The position numbers and the translations under genes are program-made. A model generated the notes under the pieces. It was not told the DNA's origin. It saw only the letters and a program-made list of their open reading frames with translations, and made no database searches. Source: Exiguobacterium chiriqhucha RW-2 (GTDB taxonomy: Bacteria; Bacillota; Bacilli; Exiguobacteriales; Exiguobacteriaceae). From it: 64,000 nt of DNA. Shown here piece by piece: positions 43,976 to 54,137 of this stretch (within the stretch, counting starts at the first letter, position 1; each line of letters starts with the position of its first letter). The stretch lies in assembly GCF_000416965.1 (NCBI RefSeq), contig NZ_ATCL01000014.1, positions 186,001-250,000 of the forward strand, written 5' to 3'.

Positions 43976-45316
43976 ATGAGTCAAACGACTGAACCGGCTA
44001 AAAACTATACGCTTCGAGAACTCGAGACGAAGACGTTGAAAGAGTTATATGAAATCGCGAAAGAAGTGAACGTGCCTCAATATCGCGAGGCACGTAAGCG
44101 TGAACTCATGTTCCGGATATTGAAATCCCAGGCAGAATCAAAAGATCTTTATTTCCTAGAAGGAATCCTTGAGATTATTCCGCCCAACCCACAGTCGCAA
44201 AACGATGGCGGTTTTGGCTTCCTACGCCCCATCAATTACTCGCAATCGTCTGAAGACATTTATATCGCGGCTTCGCAAATCCGCCGCTTCAATCTCCGCA
44301 ACGGCGACCTCGTGACGGGGAAAGTCCGGAAGCCGAAAGAGAATGAACGGTTCCAAGGGCTTCTCAGCGTCGAAGCGGTCAACGGAGAGACGACGGATTC
44401 GACGCGCAACCGGGACTACTTCCCGGCGCTCACGCCGATTTACCCGGAACAACAGATGGTGCTCGAGACGGAGCCGAACCATTTGTCGGTCCGTGTCATG
44501 GACATGATTGCTCCCGTCGGCTTCGGGCAGCGAGGGTTGATTGTCGCGCCGCCTAAGGCAGGGAAGACATCCCTCTTAAAAGAGATTGCCAATTCGATTA
44601 CGACGAACCATCCGAACGTCGAGTTGATTATTCTGTTGATTGATGAGCGGCCGGAAGAAGTGACGGATATCCAACGTTCGGTGCCGGGCGCAGACGTCGC
44701 CTACTCGACGTTTGACGAGACACCGGAGAACCATGCCCGCATCTCAGAACTCGTTCTCGAACGGGCGATGCGCCTCGTCGAACACAAGAAAGACGTCGTC
44801 ATCTTGCTCGACTCAATCACGCGTCTGACGCGGGCGTACAACTTGTCCGTCCCGCCGAGCGGACGGACGCTCTCCGGCGGGATTGACCCGGCCGCGTTCC
44901 ATAAACCGAAGAAATTCTTCGGGGCGGCTCGTAATATCGAGGACGGCGGCAGTTTGACGATTCTTGGCACGGCACTCGTCGACACGGGTTCGCGCATGGA
45001 TGACGTCATCTATGAAGAGTTCAAAGGAACAGGCAACATGGAGCTGCACCTCGACCGCAAACTGGCAGAACGCCGGATTTTCCCGGCCATCGACATTCGT
45101 CGCTCGGGAACGCGCAAGGAAGAATTGTTGCTCGGCAAAGGCGAACTCGATTCGCTTTGGACGATTCGTCGCACGATGAACGAGTCGCCAGACTTCGTCG
45201 ATCAGTTCTTGCGCCGTGTCCGCGAAACGAAAACGAACCTCGACTTTTTTGCGGCGCTTGAAGCCGATAAGAAAAAGAGTCGACGCCCGGTGAAAAAAAC
45301 GAAAACGGACTTGTAA
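43976..45316 (+). CDS. rho: Transcription termination factor Rho
   Basis: 446 residues, somewhat longer than B. subtilis Rho. N-terminal SAP-like helix (LRELETKTLKELYEIAKEVN), OB-fold RNA-binding domain, then the hexameric ATPase with P-loop APPKAGKTSLL, VIILLDSITRLTRAYN Walker B region and Q/R-loop residues LPPSGRTLSGGIDP. Position before rpmE/tdk matches Bacillus. ACAGGTG precedes the start. Confidence 0.97.
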   Translation: MSQTTEPAKNYTLRELETKTLKELYEIAKEVNVPQYREARKRELMFRILKSQAESKDLYFLEGILEIIPPNPQSQNDGGFGFLRPINYSQSSEDIYIAASQIRRFNLRNGDLVTGKVRKPKENERFQGLLSVEAVNGETTDSTRNRDYFPALTPIYPEQQMVLETEPNHLSVRVMDMIAPVGFGQRGLIVAPPKAGKTSLLKEIANSITTNHPNVELIILLIDERPEEVTDIQRSVPGADVAYSTFDETPENHARISELVLERAMRLVEHKKDVVILLDSITRLTRAYNLSVPPSGRTLSGGIDPAAFHKPKKFFGAARNIEDGGSLTILGTALVDTGSRMDDVIYEEFKGTGNMELHLDRKLAERRIFPAIDIRRSGTRKEELLLGKGELDSLWTIRRTMNESPDFVDQFLRRVRETKTNLDFFAALEADKKKSRRPVKKTKTDL

Positions 45317-45398
45317 ATCCGTGAACCGGGTGCTATTATATTCTAGTGAACTTTCTCTAGGTTGAAAGAATACTTAGGGCAGAAGGAGTTGAAAAGCA

Positions 45399-45641
45399 AT
45401 GAAACAAGGAATCCACCCAGAATACCGTAAAGTCGTATTCATGGACTCGACGACTGAGTTCAAATTCATCTCTGGTTCGACTCGTTACTCTAACGAGACA
45501 ATCACGATGGAAGATGGTAACGAATACCCACTCATCCGTGTCGATGTATCTTCTGACTCGCACCCGTTCTACACAGGTCGCCAGAAATTCGCATCTGCGG
45601 ACGGTCGTATCGAGCGCTTCAACAAGAAGTACCAACGTTAA
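45399..45641 (+). CDS. rpmE2: Ribosomal protein L31, type B (zinc-free)
   Basis: 80 residues, [20 protein letters not shown]. It has no cysteine, so it is the type B (YtiA-like) form that does not bind zinc. In B. subtilis the zinc form rpmE follows rho; here the zinc-free form occupies that slot. RBS AAGGAG. Confidence 0.95.
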   Translation: MKQGIHPEYRKVVFMDSTTEFKFISGSTRYSNETITMEDGNEYPLIRVDVSSDSHPFYTGRQKFASADGRIERFNKKYQR

Positions 45642-45659
45642 TCGTCAACTTGTATGCAC

Positions 45660-45696
45660 ACCGCCTAGGGATTGCCCTTGGCGGTTTTTATTTTTT
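45660..45696 (+). terminator. intrinsic terminator
   Basis: ACCGCCTAGGG/CCCTTGGCGGT stem and T-rich tail after rpmE2. Confidence 0.88.
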
Positions 45697-45778
45697 CTAG
45701 ATAGAAGTCAACCCTTTTTCTTCGAGAAAAAGATGGGTATAATCGGGAAGCGATTAACGAAGGAGAGGGCGAAGTAGA

Positions 45779-46390
45779 ATGATGCATGTGACGAACCGTT
45801 ACGGTTGGATAGAAGTGATTTGTGGGAGTATGTTTTCTGGGAAATCGGAGGAACTGATCCGCCGTGTCCGTCGGGCGCACTACGGGAAAATCCCTGTCCA
45901 AGTGTTTAAACCGGCAATCGACGATCGGTACCACGAAGAGAACGTCGTTTCCCACAGTGGCAACTCGGTCGTGGCTGTGCCGATTCAATCAAGTCAAGAC
46001 TTATACGATGCGGTACGTGAAGAGACGCAAGTCATCGCCATCGACGAGGTTCAGTTTTTCGACGAAGGGATCGTCGACGTAATCGAGCAATTGGCGTCAG
46101 AAGACAAACGTGTCATCTGCGCAGGCCTCGACATGGACTTCCGAGGTGAGCCGTTCACGATGATGCCAGAGCTGTTGTCGCGTGCCGAATTTGTCACGAA
46201 GCTGCAGGCCATCTGTCTATCATGCGGGGCGCCAGCTTCTCGGACACAACGATTGATTGACGGTGAACCGGCGCGTTTCGAAGACCCGGTCATCCTGGTC
46301 GGCGCTTCCGAGTCGTACGAACCGCGTTGCCGTCATTGCCACGACGTCCCGAATAAACCACGCCCAGTCCGCCATACAGTGGCCGACTGA
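45779..46390 (+). CDS. tdk: Thymidine kinase
   Basis: 203 residues, class II zinc-containing TK. P-loop [19 protein letters not shown] Walker B, the lasso [22 protein letters not shown] and the Cys pairs CLSC and CRHC for zinc. Two adjacent ATGs (45779, 45782) are possible starts. Salvages thymidine; between rpmE and prfA as in Bacillus. Confidence 0.96.
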   Translation: MMHVTNRYGWIEVICGSMFSGKSEELIRRVRRAHYGKIPVQVFKPAIDDRYHEENVVSHSGNSVVAVPIQSSQDLYDAVREETQVIAIDEVQFFDEGIVDVIEQLASEDKRVICAGLDMDFRGEPFTMMPELLSRAEFVTKLQAICLSCGAPASRTQRLIDGEPARFEDPVILVGASESYEPRCRHCHDVPNKPRPVRHTVAD

Positions 46391-46396
46391 CGTTAA

Positions 46397-46423
46397 CGGA
46401 CCGCCCTTGGCGGTTCGTTTTTT
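46397..46423 (+). terminator. intrinsic terminator of tdk
   Basis: CGGACCGCC/GGCGGTTCG stem, CTT loop, six Ts. Confidence 0.85.
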
Positions 46424-46469
46424 GCTATAATGAAGACAGTTCGATTTGACGGAGAAAGGACGGATCATC

Positions 46470-47540
46470 ATGTTTGACCGTTTGAGCGTATTAGAAGAAC
46501 GCTATATGCAATTAAATGAGATGCTCGCTGACCCTGAAGTGCTCAGCGACGCGAATAAATTACGACAATATTCAAAAGAACAGTCGCAACTCGAAGAAAC
46601 GGTGCAGGCGTACCGTCACTATAAAGAGACGAGCACGGCGTATAAAGAAGCAAAAGCGATGCTTGAGGACCGCACGCTCGATGCCGATATGCGCGAGCTC
46701 GCCAAAGAAGAGATGTCACTCCTCGAGCCGGAAGTGAAGGCGCTCGAGGCGAAATTACGCGTCTTGCTGTTACCGAAAGACCCGAATGACGACAAGAACG
46801 TCATCGTCGAGATTCGTGGGGCGGCCGGCGGGGACGAGGCGGCACTGTTCGCGGTCGATTTGTACAAGATGTACACGCGGTTCGCCGAACGCCAGAACTG
46901 GAAGGCCGAATTGATTGACGCCAACTATACAGAACTCGGCGGTTTCAAAGAAGTGACGTTCCTCATCAACGGGACGGGTGCCTATTCGAAACTGAAGTTT
47001 GAGAACGGGGCGCATCGGGTCCAACGTGTCCCATCGACCGAGTCGGGCGGACGCATCCATACGTCGACGGCGACCGTCGCCGTGTTGCCAGAAGCAGAGG
47101 ACGTCGAAGTGCACATCGACATGAAAGACGTCCGTGTCGACACGTTCACATCATCGGGACCGGGCGGCCAGTCGGTCAACACGACCCAATCGGCCGTGCG
47201 CTTGACGCACATCCCATCGGGGCTCGTCGTCTCGTGTCAGGACGAGAAGTCGCAACATAAAAACAAAGACAAGGCGCTCAAAGTACTCCGAGCCCGCCTG
47301 TATGACAAGATGCAAAGCGAACACCTACAAGAACTGTCGGCGCAACGCAAATCGGCCGTCGGGACGGGAGACCGCTCAGAGCGGATTCGGACGTATAACT
47401 TCCCGCAGAGCCGTGTGACCGACCACCGCATCGGGCTGACACTCCAAAAGCTCGACCGCGTCCTCGCCGGGGAACTTGAAGATATCATCGACGCCCTCGT
47501 CATGGACGAACAGGCCCGTCTGATGGAGGATGTCGATTGA
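46470..47540 (+). CDS. prfA: Peptide chain release factor 1
   Basis: 356 residues, the family length. The GGQ motif is in [17 protein letters not shown], the site methylated by the product of the next gene; [15 protein letters not shown] is the RF1/RF2 domain 3 signature. RBS AAAGGA. The stop overlaps the prmC ATG (TGATG), so translation is coupled. Confidence 0.97.
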   Translation: MFDRLSVLEERYMQLNEMLADPEVLSDANKLRQYSKEQSQLEETVQAYRHYKETSTAYKEAKAMLEDRTLDADMRELAKEEMSLLEPEVKALEAKLRVLLLPKDPNDDKNVIVEIRGAAGGDEAALFAVDLYKMYTRFAERQNWKAELIDANYTELGGFKEVTFLINGTGAYSKLKFENGAHRVQRVPSTESGGRIHTSTATVAVLPEAEDVEVHIDMKDVRVDTFTSSGPGGQSVNTTQSAVRLTHIPSGLVVSCQDEKSQHKNKDKALKVLRARLYDKMQSEHLQELSAQRKSAVGTGDRSERIRTYNFPQSRVTDHRIGLTLQKLDRVLAGELEDIIDALVMDEQARLMEDVD

Positions 47541-48412
47541 TGCGGATCGCGGCGAGGCTGAAACAAGCAGAACGGGAGCTCGCGCTCTCGGGTCGCGACG
47601 TCTCGATGGCGGAGTGGTGGCTCATGCACGTCCTTGACGTCGATCGGACGGAACTACTCATCCGTTTGTCCGATGAATTGACGACGGAAGAGGCGAAGTC
47701 GTTTGACGCCGGGTTCGAGCGTCTCTTGGCAGGTGAACCGGTCCAACACTTGATTGGTCACGCCCCGTTTTATGGACGGATGTTCGAGGTCAATCGTGAC
47801 GTCTTGATTCCGCGTCCGGAAACGGAAGAATTGATTGAATGGGTCGTCGAGCATGTGCATAATGTCTCCGACGATGAGATCGTCGACATCGGGACGGGCA
47901 GCGGCGCAATCGCCGTCACACTCAGTCTCGAGCTAGGTGTCCGTGTCCAAACTGTCGATATTTCCCGGGAAGCAATCGCTGTCGCCGAGCGTAATGCAGC
48001 GGCCCTCGGGGCGGATGTGTCCTTCCATGAAGGAGATTGCCTCGCGCCGATTGCCGACAACTCGATTCGCGTCCTCGTCTCAAATCCGCCTTATATCGAG
48101 GCGGACGAACTGCTCGATGAGACGGTAGCGGGCTTCGAGCCTCACCTCGCCTTGTTCGGCGGAGCGGACGGGCTCGACTTTTATCGAACGATCATCGCCG
48201 ACTCGATGCGCGTCCTGTGTGCCGATTGGCAATTGATTGCATTTGAAATCGGGTATAATCAAGGACAAGTTGTGAAATCGTACCTGTCCGAACGTTATCC
48301 TGAAGCAGAAACGGGTATTTTAAAAGATATAAACGGCAAAGACCGAATCGTCTACGCCGTGAGGGAAGGGATTGCGCATGGAAACGAAATGGATCAAGCC
48401 GACAGAAGTTGA
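47540..48412 (+). CDS. prmC: Release factor glutamine methyltransferase
   Basis: 290 residues. Methylates the Gln of the GGQ motif in RF1/RF2 using SAM. Methyltransferase motifs IVDIGTGSGAIAVTL and the substrate-binding VSNPPYIEADEL (NPPY) are intact. ATG overlaps the prfA stop; the 3' end overlaps the tsaC start by 35 bases. In B. subtilis spoIIR lies between prmC and ywlC; it is absent here. Confidence 0.96.
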   Translation: MRIAARLKQAERELALSGRDVSMAEWWLMHVLDVDRTELLIRLSDELTTEEAKSFDAGFERLLAGEPVQHLIGHAPFYGRMFEVNRDVLIPRPETEELIEWVVEHVHNVSDDEIVDIGTGSGAIAVTLSLELGVRVQTVDISREAIAVAERNAAALGADVSFHEGDCLAPIADNSIRVLVSNPPYIEADELLDETVAGFEPHLALFGGADGLDFYRTIIADSMRVLCADWQLIAFEIGYNQGQVVKSYLSERYPEAETGILKDINGKDRIVYAVREGIAHGNEMDQADRS

Positions 48413-49376
48413 GGAAGGGGTACGTCTCTTGAAGGCTGGCGAGGTGATTGCCATCCCGACGGAGACTGTCTACGGACTCGCCGGAGATGCGACGAACGAT
48501 GTCGCCATCAAAAAGATTTTCGAGGCGAAAGGAAGACCGTCGGATAACCCGCTCATCGTCCACGTCGCCACGGTCGAACAGGCCGAACATTTCGCGCAAA
48601 CCATCCCGCCGGTCGCGAGACGCTTGATGGAAGCGTTTTGGCCCGGTGCCTTGACCATCATCTTACCGTCGAACGGTCGGGCGTCGTCACTCGTAACGGC
48701 TGGTCTGGATTCGATTGGATTGCGGATGCCGGACCATCCGGCCGCACTTGACTTGATCCGCACGTCCGGTCTTGGACTGGCAGCACCAAGTGCGAACCGT
48801 TCGGGACGTCCATCACCGACGTCGGCCCGGCACGTGGCAGATGATTTGACCGGTCGGATCGCGGGTATTATGGATGGGGGACCGACAGGCATCGGCGTCG
48901 AGTCGACCGTAATCGATTGCACGGCAGAACCGGCGACGATTTTACGTCCGGGCGGCGTGACGAAAGAAGCGATTGAAGCGGTTATTGGCCCGGTCATTCT
49001 CGATGCCAACTTGAGCGATGAAACAGCTGCGCCACGATCACCAGGAATGAAGTACACCCATTACGCCCCGAGCGCACCCCTGTATTTAGTCGAAGGGGGA
49101 CGTGAAGACCTCGTCCGTGTCGTCATGGCGCGGCAGGAAGCGGGCAAGCGAGTTGGCGCACTCGTGTTCGATGAAGCGACGACCCCGGCTGACGTCACCC
49201 TCTCTCTCGGCACTTCGATGGAGACGGCGGCCCAGCGTCTATACGAGGCGTTGCGTAAATTTGATGAGACGGATGTAGAAGAGATTTACGTGAATCGGAT
49301 TGAACCGACGGGAGTCGCTCTTGCCGTTTATAACCGCCTCTACAAGGCGGCCGGCGGTAAAGTCATCCGTCCATAG
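48378..49376 (+). CDS. tsaC: L-threonylcarbamoyladenylate synthase, Sua5 type
   Basis: 332 residues: a YrdC domain (about 8-190, motifs IAIPTETVYGLAGDATN and RPSDNPLIVHV, LGLAAPSANRSGRPSPT) plus a C-terminal Sua5 domain (about 240-332), joined by the PGMKYTHYAPSAPLYLVEGG linker. It makes the threonylcarbamoyl-AMP for t6A37 tRNA modification. YwlC of B. subtilis. The ATG at 48378 lies inside prmC, behind GGGAAGGG. Confidence 0.94.
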   Translation: METKWIKPTEVEEGVRLLKAGEVIAIPTETVYGLAGDATNDVAIKKIFEAKGRPSDNPLIVHVATVEQAEHFAQTIPPVARRLMEAFWPGALTIILPSNGRASSLVTAGLDSIGLRMPDHPAALDLIRTSGLGLAAPSANRSGRPSPTSARHVADDLTGRIAGIMDGGPTGIGVESTVIDCTAEPATILRPGGVTKEAIEAVIGPVILDANLSDETAAPRSPGMKYTHYAPSAPLYLVEGGREDLVRVVMARQEAGKRVGALVFDEATTPADVTLSLGTSMETAAQRLYEALRKFDETDVEEIYVNRIEPTGVALAVYNRLYKAAGGKVIRP

Positions 49377-49410
49377 GAAGAGGCTTAAGGACATAGAGGA
49401 GGATCACGCG

Positions 49411-49911
49411 ATGTCGATGAAACGCGTATTATTCATATGTAGTGGGAACACATGCCGAAGCCCGATGGCGATGGCCCTGCTCCGTTCGAAAGTGACGGGG
49501 GACGAGTTCGATATTCGTTCAGCCGGACTTCGGACGATGCAAGGGTTTGACGCATCAGAAAATGCACTCCAAGTGTTGCGTGAACGAGGAATTGAGCTCG
49601 AGCACGTGACGCAAACGTTTGACGACGTCCTCGGACGCTGGTCGGACGTCATCTTGACGATGACACGGGCGCATCGTGAACAGATTCGGGATACGTATCC
49701 GGATTTGGCCGATCGCACATTCACATTATATGAGTTCGTCACGGGACTCGAGCGCGATATTAACGACCCGTTCGGAGGGTCGATGAACGTCTACCGCCAA
49801 GTCCGAAACGAACTCGAACCACTCGTGAATCGACTTGTGCTAAAATTGACGAATGACGGGTCAAAGGTGACGAAACCACCGAGACGCCTACCAAAGAAGA
49901 CGGGGGAATGA
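49411..49911 (+). CDS. ywlE: Protein arginine/low-molecular-weight tyrosine phosphatase (YwlE)
   Basis: The ATG at 49411 behind GAGGAGG gives 166 residues. P-loop CSGNTCRS (residues 10-17): Thr14 corresponds to Thr11 of B. subtilis YwlE, the residue that sets arginine phosphatase specificity. DPFGGS supplies the general acid Asp. In B. subtilis YwlE opposes McsB. Longer frame upstream is the 3' end of tsaC. Confidence 0.9.
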   Translation: MSMKRVLFICSGNTCRSPMAMALLRSKVTGDEFDIRSAGLRTMQGFDASENALQVLRERGIELEHVTQTFDDVLGRWSDVILTMTRAHREQIRDTYPDLADRTFTLYEFVTGLERDINDPFGGSMNVYRQVRNELEPLVNRLVLKLTNDGSKVTKPPRRLPKKTGE

Positions 49912-49915
49912 CGGA

Positions 49916-50356
49916 ATGAAAATCGCAATCGGCGCCGATCATGGCGGATTCAATTTGAAGAAAGACATCATCGGATTATTGGAAGAGCTTGGACACGAGT
50001 ATAAGGACTTCGGGACACACTCGGCCGAGTCAATCGATTATCCGGACGTAGCCATTCCAGTCGCCGAAGCAGTCGCGGCTGGTGAGTTCGACCGTGGCAT
50101 CTTGATTTGCGGGACTGGAATCGGCATCGGCATTGCCGCCAACAAAGTGAAAGGCATCCGGGCGGCACTCGTACACGATTCGTTCAGCGCAAAAGCGACA
50201 CGTCAACATAACGACTCGAACATCATGACGATGGGCGAGCGCGTCATCGGACCGGGTCTTGCACTCGACTTAGTGGCGACATGGCTCGATACGGACTTCG
50301 AAGGCGGACGCCACTCGAACCGTGTCGACAAGATGAGCGCTTACGAAACGAAGTGA
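49916..50356 (+). CDS. rpiB: Ribose-5-phosphate isomerase B
   Basis: 146 residues, MKIAIGADHGGFNLKKDI; CGTGIGIGIAANK and RQHNDSNIMTMGERVIG are the RpiB signatures. Starts 4 bases after ywlE, translationally coupled. Converts ribulose-5-P and ribose-5-P. Confidence 0.95.
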   Translation: MKIAIGADHGGFNLKKDIIGLLEELGHEYKDFGTHSAESIDYPDVAIPVAEAVAAGEFDRGILICGTGIGIGIAANKVKGIRAALVHDSFSAKATRQHNDSNIMTMGERVIGPGLALDLVATWLDTDFEGGRHSNRVDKMSAYETK

Positions 50357-50361
50357 CGACG

Positions 50362-50895
50362 ATGAAGGCGGAGCTTTTGAACTTATTGACGGAGTTGCAT
50401 GAACGGTTTCCGTTAGATGAGGAAAAGATGCTCGTCATCGGTTGTTCGACGAGCGAGGTCGTCGGCAAGACGATCGGGAAAGCGGGTTCGATTGATGTGG
50501 CGTCGGATTTGATCGAGGCGTTCCTTGCGTTTCGGGACAAGACCGGCGTCCATCTCGCCTTTCAAGGCTGCGAACATATCAATCGCGCCCTTACGATCGA
50601 GCGACGGACCTTGAAACAGTTCGGGTTGACGGAAGTGACGGTCGTCCCGGTCCGCGCGGCGGGCGGGGCGATGGCCGAGAAGGCGTACGAGCGTTTCGAC
50701 GCCCCGTGCGTCGTCGAATCGATTCAAGCGGACGCCGGCATCGATATTGGATCGACGCTGATCGGCATGCATTTGAAGCCGGTCGCGATCCCGGTCCGGT
50801 TGTCGGCGAAGCAGCTCGGTGAGGCGTACGTCACGTTCGCCATCACGCGACCGAAATTGATTGGCGGCCCACGGGCCCACTACCCAGCAAAATAA
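50362..50895 (+). CDS. ywlG: YwlG-like conserved protein (TIGR01440/UPF0340 family)
   Basis: 177 residues from the ATG at 50362, 5 bases after rpiB. It contains VIGCSTSEVVGKTIGKAGS and HLAFQGCEHINRAL, as in B. subtilis YwlG, plus the C-terminal KPVAIPVRLSAKQLGEAYV. Function unknown. Always follows rpiB and precedes glyA in Bacilli. Confidence 0.9.
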   Translation: MKAELLNLLTELHERFPLDEEKMLVIGCSTSEVVGKTIGKAGSIDVASDLIEAFLAFRDKTGVHLAFQGCEHINRALTIERRTLKQFGLTEVTVVPVRAAGGAMAEKAYERFDAPCVVESIQADAGIDIGSTLIGMHLKPVAIPVRLSAKQLGEAYVTFAITRPKLIGGPRAHYPAK

Positions 50896-50927
50896 AGAAA
50901 GCCGGTCTGCGCGACCGGCTTTCTTTT
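50894..50927 (+). terminator. bidirectional terminator
   Basis: AAAGAAAGCCGGTC/GACCGGCTTTCTTT stem, TGCGC loop, between ywlG and the convergent esterase gene. Confidence 0.9.
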
Positions 50928-50930
50928 GCG

Positions 50931-51716
50931 TTATAACTCTTCACTGAACAAATATGAGATGACCATCGGGAACCGATCGCGCCAAGCGAGCTCGTTATGG
51001 ACACCTTCCTCGATGACCTCGAAGCGGATATGTTCGACCTTGTCGCGCAACAGGGCGTAGACACGCTCGCTCGACTCGAGATACATCTCGTTCGTCGGAC
51101 CGTCCGCTGACGGCTGTTCGACTTCTTTGCGGCCGACGTCCATATACAGACGTTCGACGCCGTTCAAATCACTCGCGTCGATCAATTGCTCAAGCTCGGT
51201 CTGGTTGAACCAGAACGCCGAGGACAATGAAGCCACGCGCTTGAAGACGTCGGGATAGACGCAAGCGGCGTAAATCGAAATCAAGCCGCCCATCGAGCTG
51301 CCCATCATCGCCGTCTCGTCCGGCTTCGTCCGATAGTTCGCGTCAATCATCGGCTTCAACTCTTGGGCGATGTATTCAATGTAGGCTGATCCTTGTCCGC
51401 CGAGCGTCACGTCTTGACCGAGCAAGCTCTCGCCGATGTACGGGTTCTCCCACGGACCGTACTCGTCGAGTCGCATCTCGCCGGGGGCGCTGTCGATGCC
51501 GACGATGATGATGTCGCGCTTCGAGGCGTCCATATACTCACCGGCGCGCCAGCTCATCTTATAGCTCGCGTCCTCGTCGGCGAACACGTTCTGTCCGTCA
51601 TGCATATAGAGCACGGGATAACGTTTATCCGACATGTCGTAATCGGCCGGCGTATAAATCCGAATCGTCCGCTCGCGCTCGAACGGGGTGATGGTAATTT
51701 GTTTTGTCTCAATCAT
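50931..51716 (-). CDS. Alpha/beta-hydrolase, esterase-D/putative esterase family
   Basis: The start at 51716 behind AGGAGG gives 261 residues. Nucleophile elbow MMGSSMGGLIS (GxSxGG), earlier YPVLYMHDGQNVF typical of the siderophore-esterase/IroE-like group, and catalytic His in EEGVHNELAWRDRFP. Cytoplasmic, no signal peptide. Substrate unknown. It is inserted between ywlG and glyA, which are adjacent in B. subtilis. Confidence 0.85.
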   Translation of the reverse strand: MIETKQITITPFERERTIRIYTPADYDMSDKRYPVLYMHDGQNVFADEDASYKMSWRAGEYMDASKRDIIIVGIDSAPGEMRLDEYGPWENPYIGESLLGQDVTLGGQGSAYIEYIAQELKPMIDANYRTKPDETAMMGSSMGGLISIYAACVYPDVFKRVASLSSAFWFNQTELEQLIDASDLNGVERLYMDVGRKEVEQPSADGPTNEMYLESSERVYALLRDKVEHIRFEVIEEGVHNELAWRDRFPMVISYLFSEEL

Positions 51717-51845
51717 AAGTAGCCTCCTCTGATCGTCTTCTTTCATATGATACCCGACTTGCCCGTGGATTAGACGATACCCAAAAAAAGAAGCATATGT
51801 TACGATGGGGGTGTTGATTTTTAGACATTCAGAGGGGGTTTCAAC

Positions 51846-53099
51846 ATGGTAAACACGACGAAGTTGAAAGTACAGGATGCGGAATTGTTTGAAGCGATGC
51901 AACACGAGCTCGGTCGCCAACGCGAGAACATCGAACTCATTGCCTCGGAGAATTTTGTCTCAGAAGCAGTCATGGAAGCGCAAGGCGGCGTGCTCACGAA
52001 CAAGTACGCGGAAGGTTATCCAGGCCGTCGCTACTACGGCGGTTGTGAGTTCGTCGACGTGGCCGAGAACTTGGCCCGCGACCGCGCCAAGGAGCTGTTC
52101 GGTGCAGAACACGCTAACGTTCAGCCGCACTCGGGTGCCCAAGCGAACATGGCCGTTTACTTCACAGTCCTTGAAGCCGGTGACACGGTGCTCGGCATGA
52201 ACTTGTCGCACGGTGGCCATTTGACGCACGGAAGTCCGGTCAACTTCTCAGGCGTTCAGTACAATTTCGTCGAATACGGTGTGGACAAAGAGACAGAACA
52301 CATCGATTATGACGTTGTCGCAGCCCTCGCGAAAGAACATAAACCAAAACTCATCGTCGCTGGTGCATCGGCGTACCCGCGGACGATCGACTTCGCTAAG
52401 TTCCGTGAAATCGCCGATAGCGTCGGTGCCTACCTCATGGTCGACATGGCCCACATCGCGGGTCTCGTCGCGGCCGGTCTTCATCCGAACCCGGTCGAGC
52501 ACGCGCATTTCGTGACGACGACGACGCACAAGACACTTCGCGGTCCACGCGGCGGCATGATTCTCTGTAAAGAAGAGTTCGCCAAGGCGATCGACAAGTC
52601 GATTTTCCCAGGGATTCAAGGTGGTCCGCTCATGCATGTCATCGCGGCGAAGGCCGTGGCGTTCGGGGAAGCGCTCCAACCTGAGTTCAAAGAGTATCAG
52701 GCACAAGTCATCAAGAACGCACAGGTGCTCGCGCAAGGGTTAGAAGAGGAAGGGCTCCGCATCGTATCGGGCGGTACGGATAACCACCTTCTCCTCGTCG
52801 ACCTCCGCGGCATCGACATCACCGGGAAAGCGGCCGAGCATGCGCTCGACGCAGCCGGCATCACGGTCAACAAGAACACGATTCCATTCGATCCGGCATC
52901 ACCGTTCGTCACGAGTGGGATTCGTCTCGGGACGGCCGCGATGACGACGCGCGGATTGAAAGAGGACGATATGCGTGAAGTCGCTCGCTTGATCGGACGC
53001 GTCTTGACGAACCATGAAGATGAAGCAGTGCTCGCGGAAGCGCACGAAGCAGTTCGCGCGTTGACGTCGAAGTTCTCGCTCTATCCTGAACGAGGCTGA
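51846..53099 (+). CDS. glyA: Serine hydroxymethyltransferase
   Basis: 417 residues. PLP enzyme making glycine and methylene-THF from serine. The Lys that binds PLP is in [14 protein letters not shown]; the start region [24 protein letters not shown] and [20 protein letters not shown] are conserved. RBS AGAGGGGG. Followed by a 3-base gap to a TM/coiled-coil protein gene. Confidence 0.97.
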   Translation: MVNTTKLKVQDAELFEAMQHELGRQRENIELIASENFVSEAVMEAQGGVLTNKYAEGYPGRRYYGGCEFVDVAENLARDRAKELFGAEHANVQPHSGAQANMAVYFTVLEAGDTVLGMNLSHGGHLTHGSPVNFSGVQYNFVEYGVDKETEHIDYDVVAALAKEHKPKLIVAGASAYPRTIDFAKFREIADSVGAYLMVDMAHIAGLVAAGLHPNPVEHAHFVTTTTHKTLRGPRGGMILCKEEFAKAIDKSIFPGIQGGPLMHVIAAKAVAFGEALQPEFKEYQAQVIKNAQVLAQGLEEEGLRIVSGGTDNHLLLVDLRGIDITGKAAEHALDAAGITVNKNTIPFDPASPFVTSGIRLGTAAMTTRGLKEDDMREVARLIGRVLTNHEDEAVLAEAHEAVRALTSKFSLYPERG

Positions 53100-53102
53100 C
53101 GA

Positions 53103-54029
53103 ATGGACGTACGGACACTCGCAGATCGGGAACTTGCGGAACTGCCGCTCATCGATATGACGGAATGGCTCGTCCGAAAAGGCGAGCATGACCCGACGTT
53201 TCGCCTCGTCGCGAACGAGTTCGGGGTCGTGACGACGCTACTCGACCACGGGTATTATATCGAGGCAAGTGAACGGATTGTACCGCTTCTCGGAATGAAA
53301 GTGCCGGCGGCGTTTCATCGGCTCGGGCTTGCGCTCGAAGTGAAGGCGAACGGAAAGAAGGCGGCCAAGCGCCGCTTTCGTTCGTTCTCGCCGGCTGTCA
53401 CCGGTCATGCGGACTTGTCGGCTTGGCGTAACGCCTTCAAATGGAACAAATCGTGGCTCGGTCTGCCGCTCGTCGTTGGTCTCGGTCTAGTCGCACTCCT
53501 CTTTTGGCCGGATTCGAAGCCGCCGCCCGTGACGCCGACCGCATCAAACGAACGGGTCGAAACGGTGACGGAGGACGAGGCGCTCGCGAAACGGTTAGAA
53601 GAGCTCGAACAAGAAGTTGCTCGACTCGAGGAAGCGAACGAGGCGCTCCAAACCGAGGACGAGACGACCGAAGCTCCTGAGGCACCGGCCGTCATCCCGC
53701 TCGGTGAAGTCGAGACGCTCGTCTCGGACAAACGGTACGAGGAAGCCGATGCGCTCCTCGTCGGCAAGGCGAAAGCCGGTCAGGAACAGGCCGTCGGGTT
53801 TTATCGGTTGCTCGTCGACAATAAACTCGGCGAAGCGGACATCGTCGATTATGCCGCCTATGTCGAGACGTACCCAGAATCGGGATATAAAGCTGACGTC
53901 TTATGGATGAAAGGCATCGCCGAGAAGAAGGCTGGGGACGACACGTACCGGACGACGCTCGCCGAAGTCGCCGCCATGGACGGGACGTATTGGGCTCCGA
54001 TTGCCAAATCGGTGCTCGAGGAAGAATGA
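53103..54029 (+). CDS. Membrane-anchored coiled-coil/TPR-like protein
   Basis: 308 residues: soluble N-terminal part (1-115), one TM helix (about 118-136), an Asp/Glu-rich coiled coil (about 150-185, EALAKRLEELEQEVARLEEAN) and a C-terminal helical repeat region (about 195-308: VSDKRYEEADALLVGKAKAG..) similar to tetratricopeptide helices. Topology suggests a cytoplasmic N-terminus and an external TPR-like part, or the reverse. No family name recognised. Starts 3 bases after glyA. Confidence 0.65.
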   Translation: MDVRTLADRELAELPLIDMTEWLVRKGEHDPTFRLVANEFGVVTTLLDHGYYIEASERIVPLLGMKVPAAFHRLGLALEVKANGKKAAKRRFRSFSPAVTGHADLSAWRNAFKWNKSWLGLPLVVGLGLVALLFWPDSKPPPVTPTASNERVETVTEDEALAKRLEELEQEVARLEEANEALQTEDETTEAPEAPAVIPLGEVETLVSDKRYEEADALLVGKAKAGQEQAVGFYRLLVDNKLGEADIVDYAAYVETYPESGYKADVLWMKGIAEKKAGDDTYRTTLAEVAAMDGTYWAPIAKSVLEEE

Positions 54030-54055
54030 GGTCGCAGCGCGCTGTGACCTTTTTT
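54030..54055 (+). terminator. intrinsic terminator
   Basis: GGTCGCAGC/GCTGTGACC stem (one G-T) and six Ts. Confidence 0.8.
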
Positions 54056-54137
54056 CTCATCAAATTTTAATCTGTTTCACCGCACTTTCTCAGCTCGCTC
54101 CCGTACAGTAAAGAAAAAGGATAAGGGAGAGGGACAT

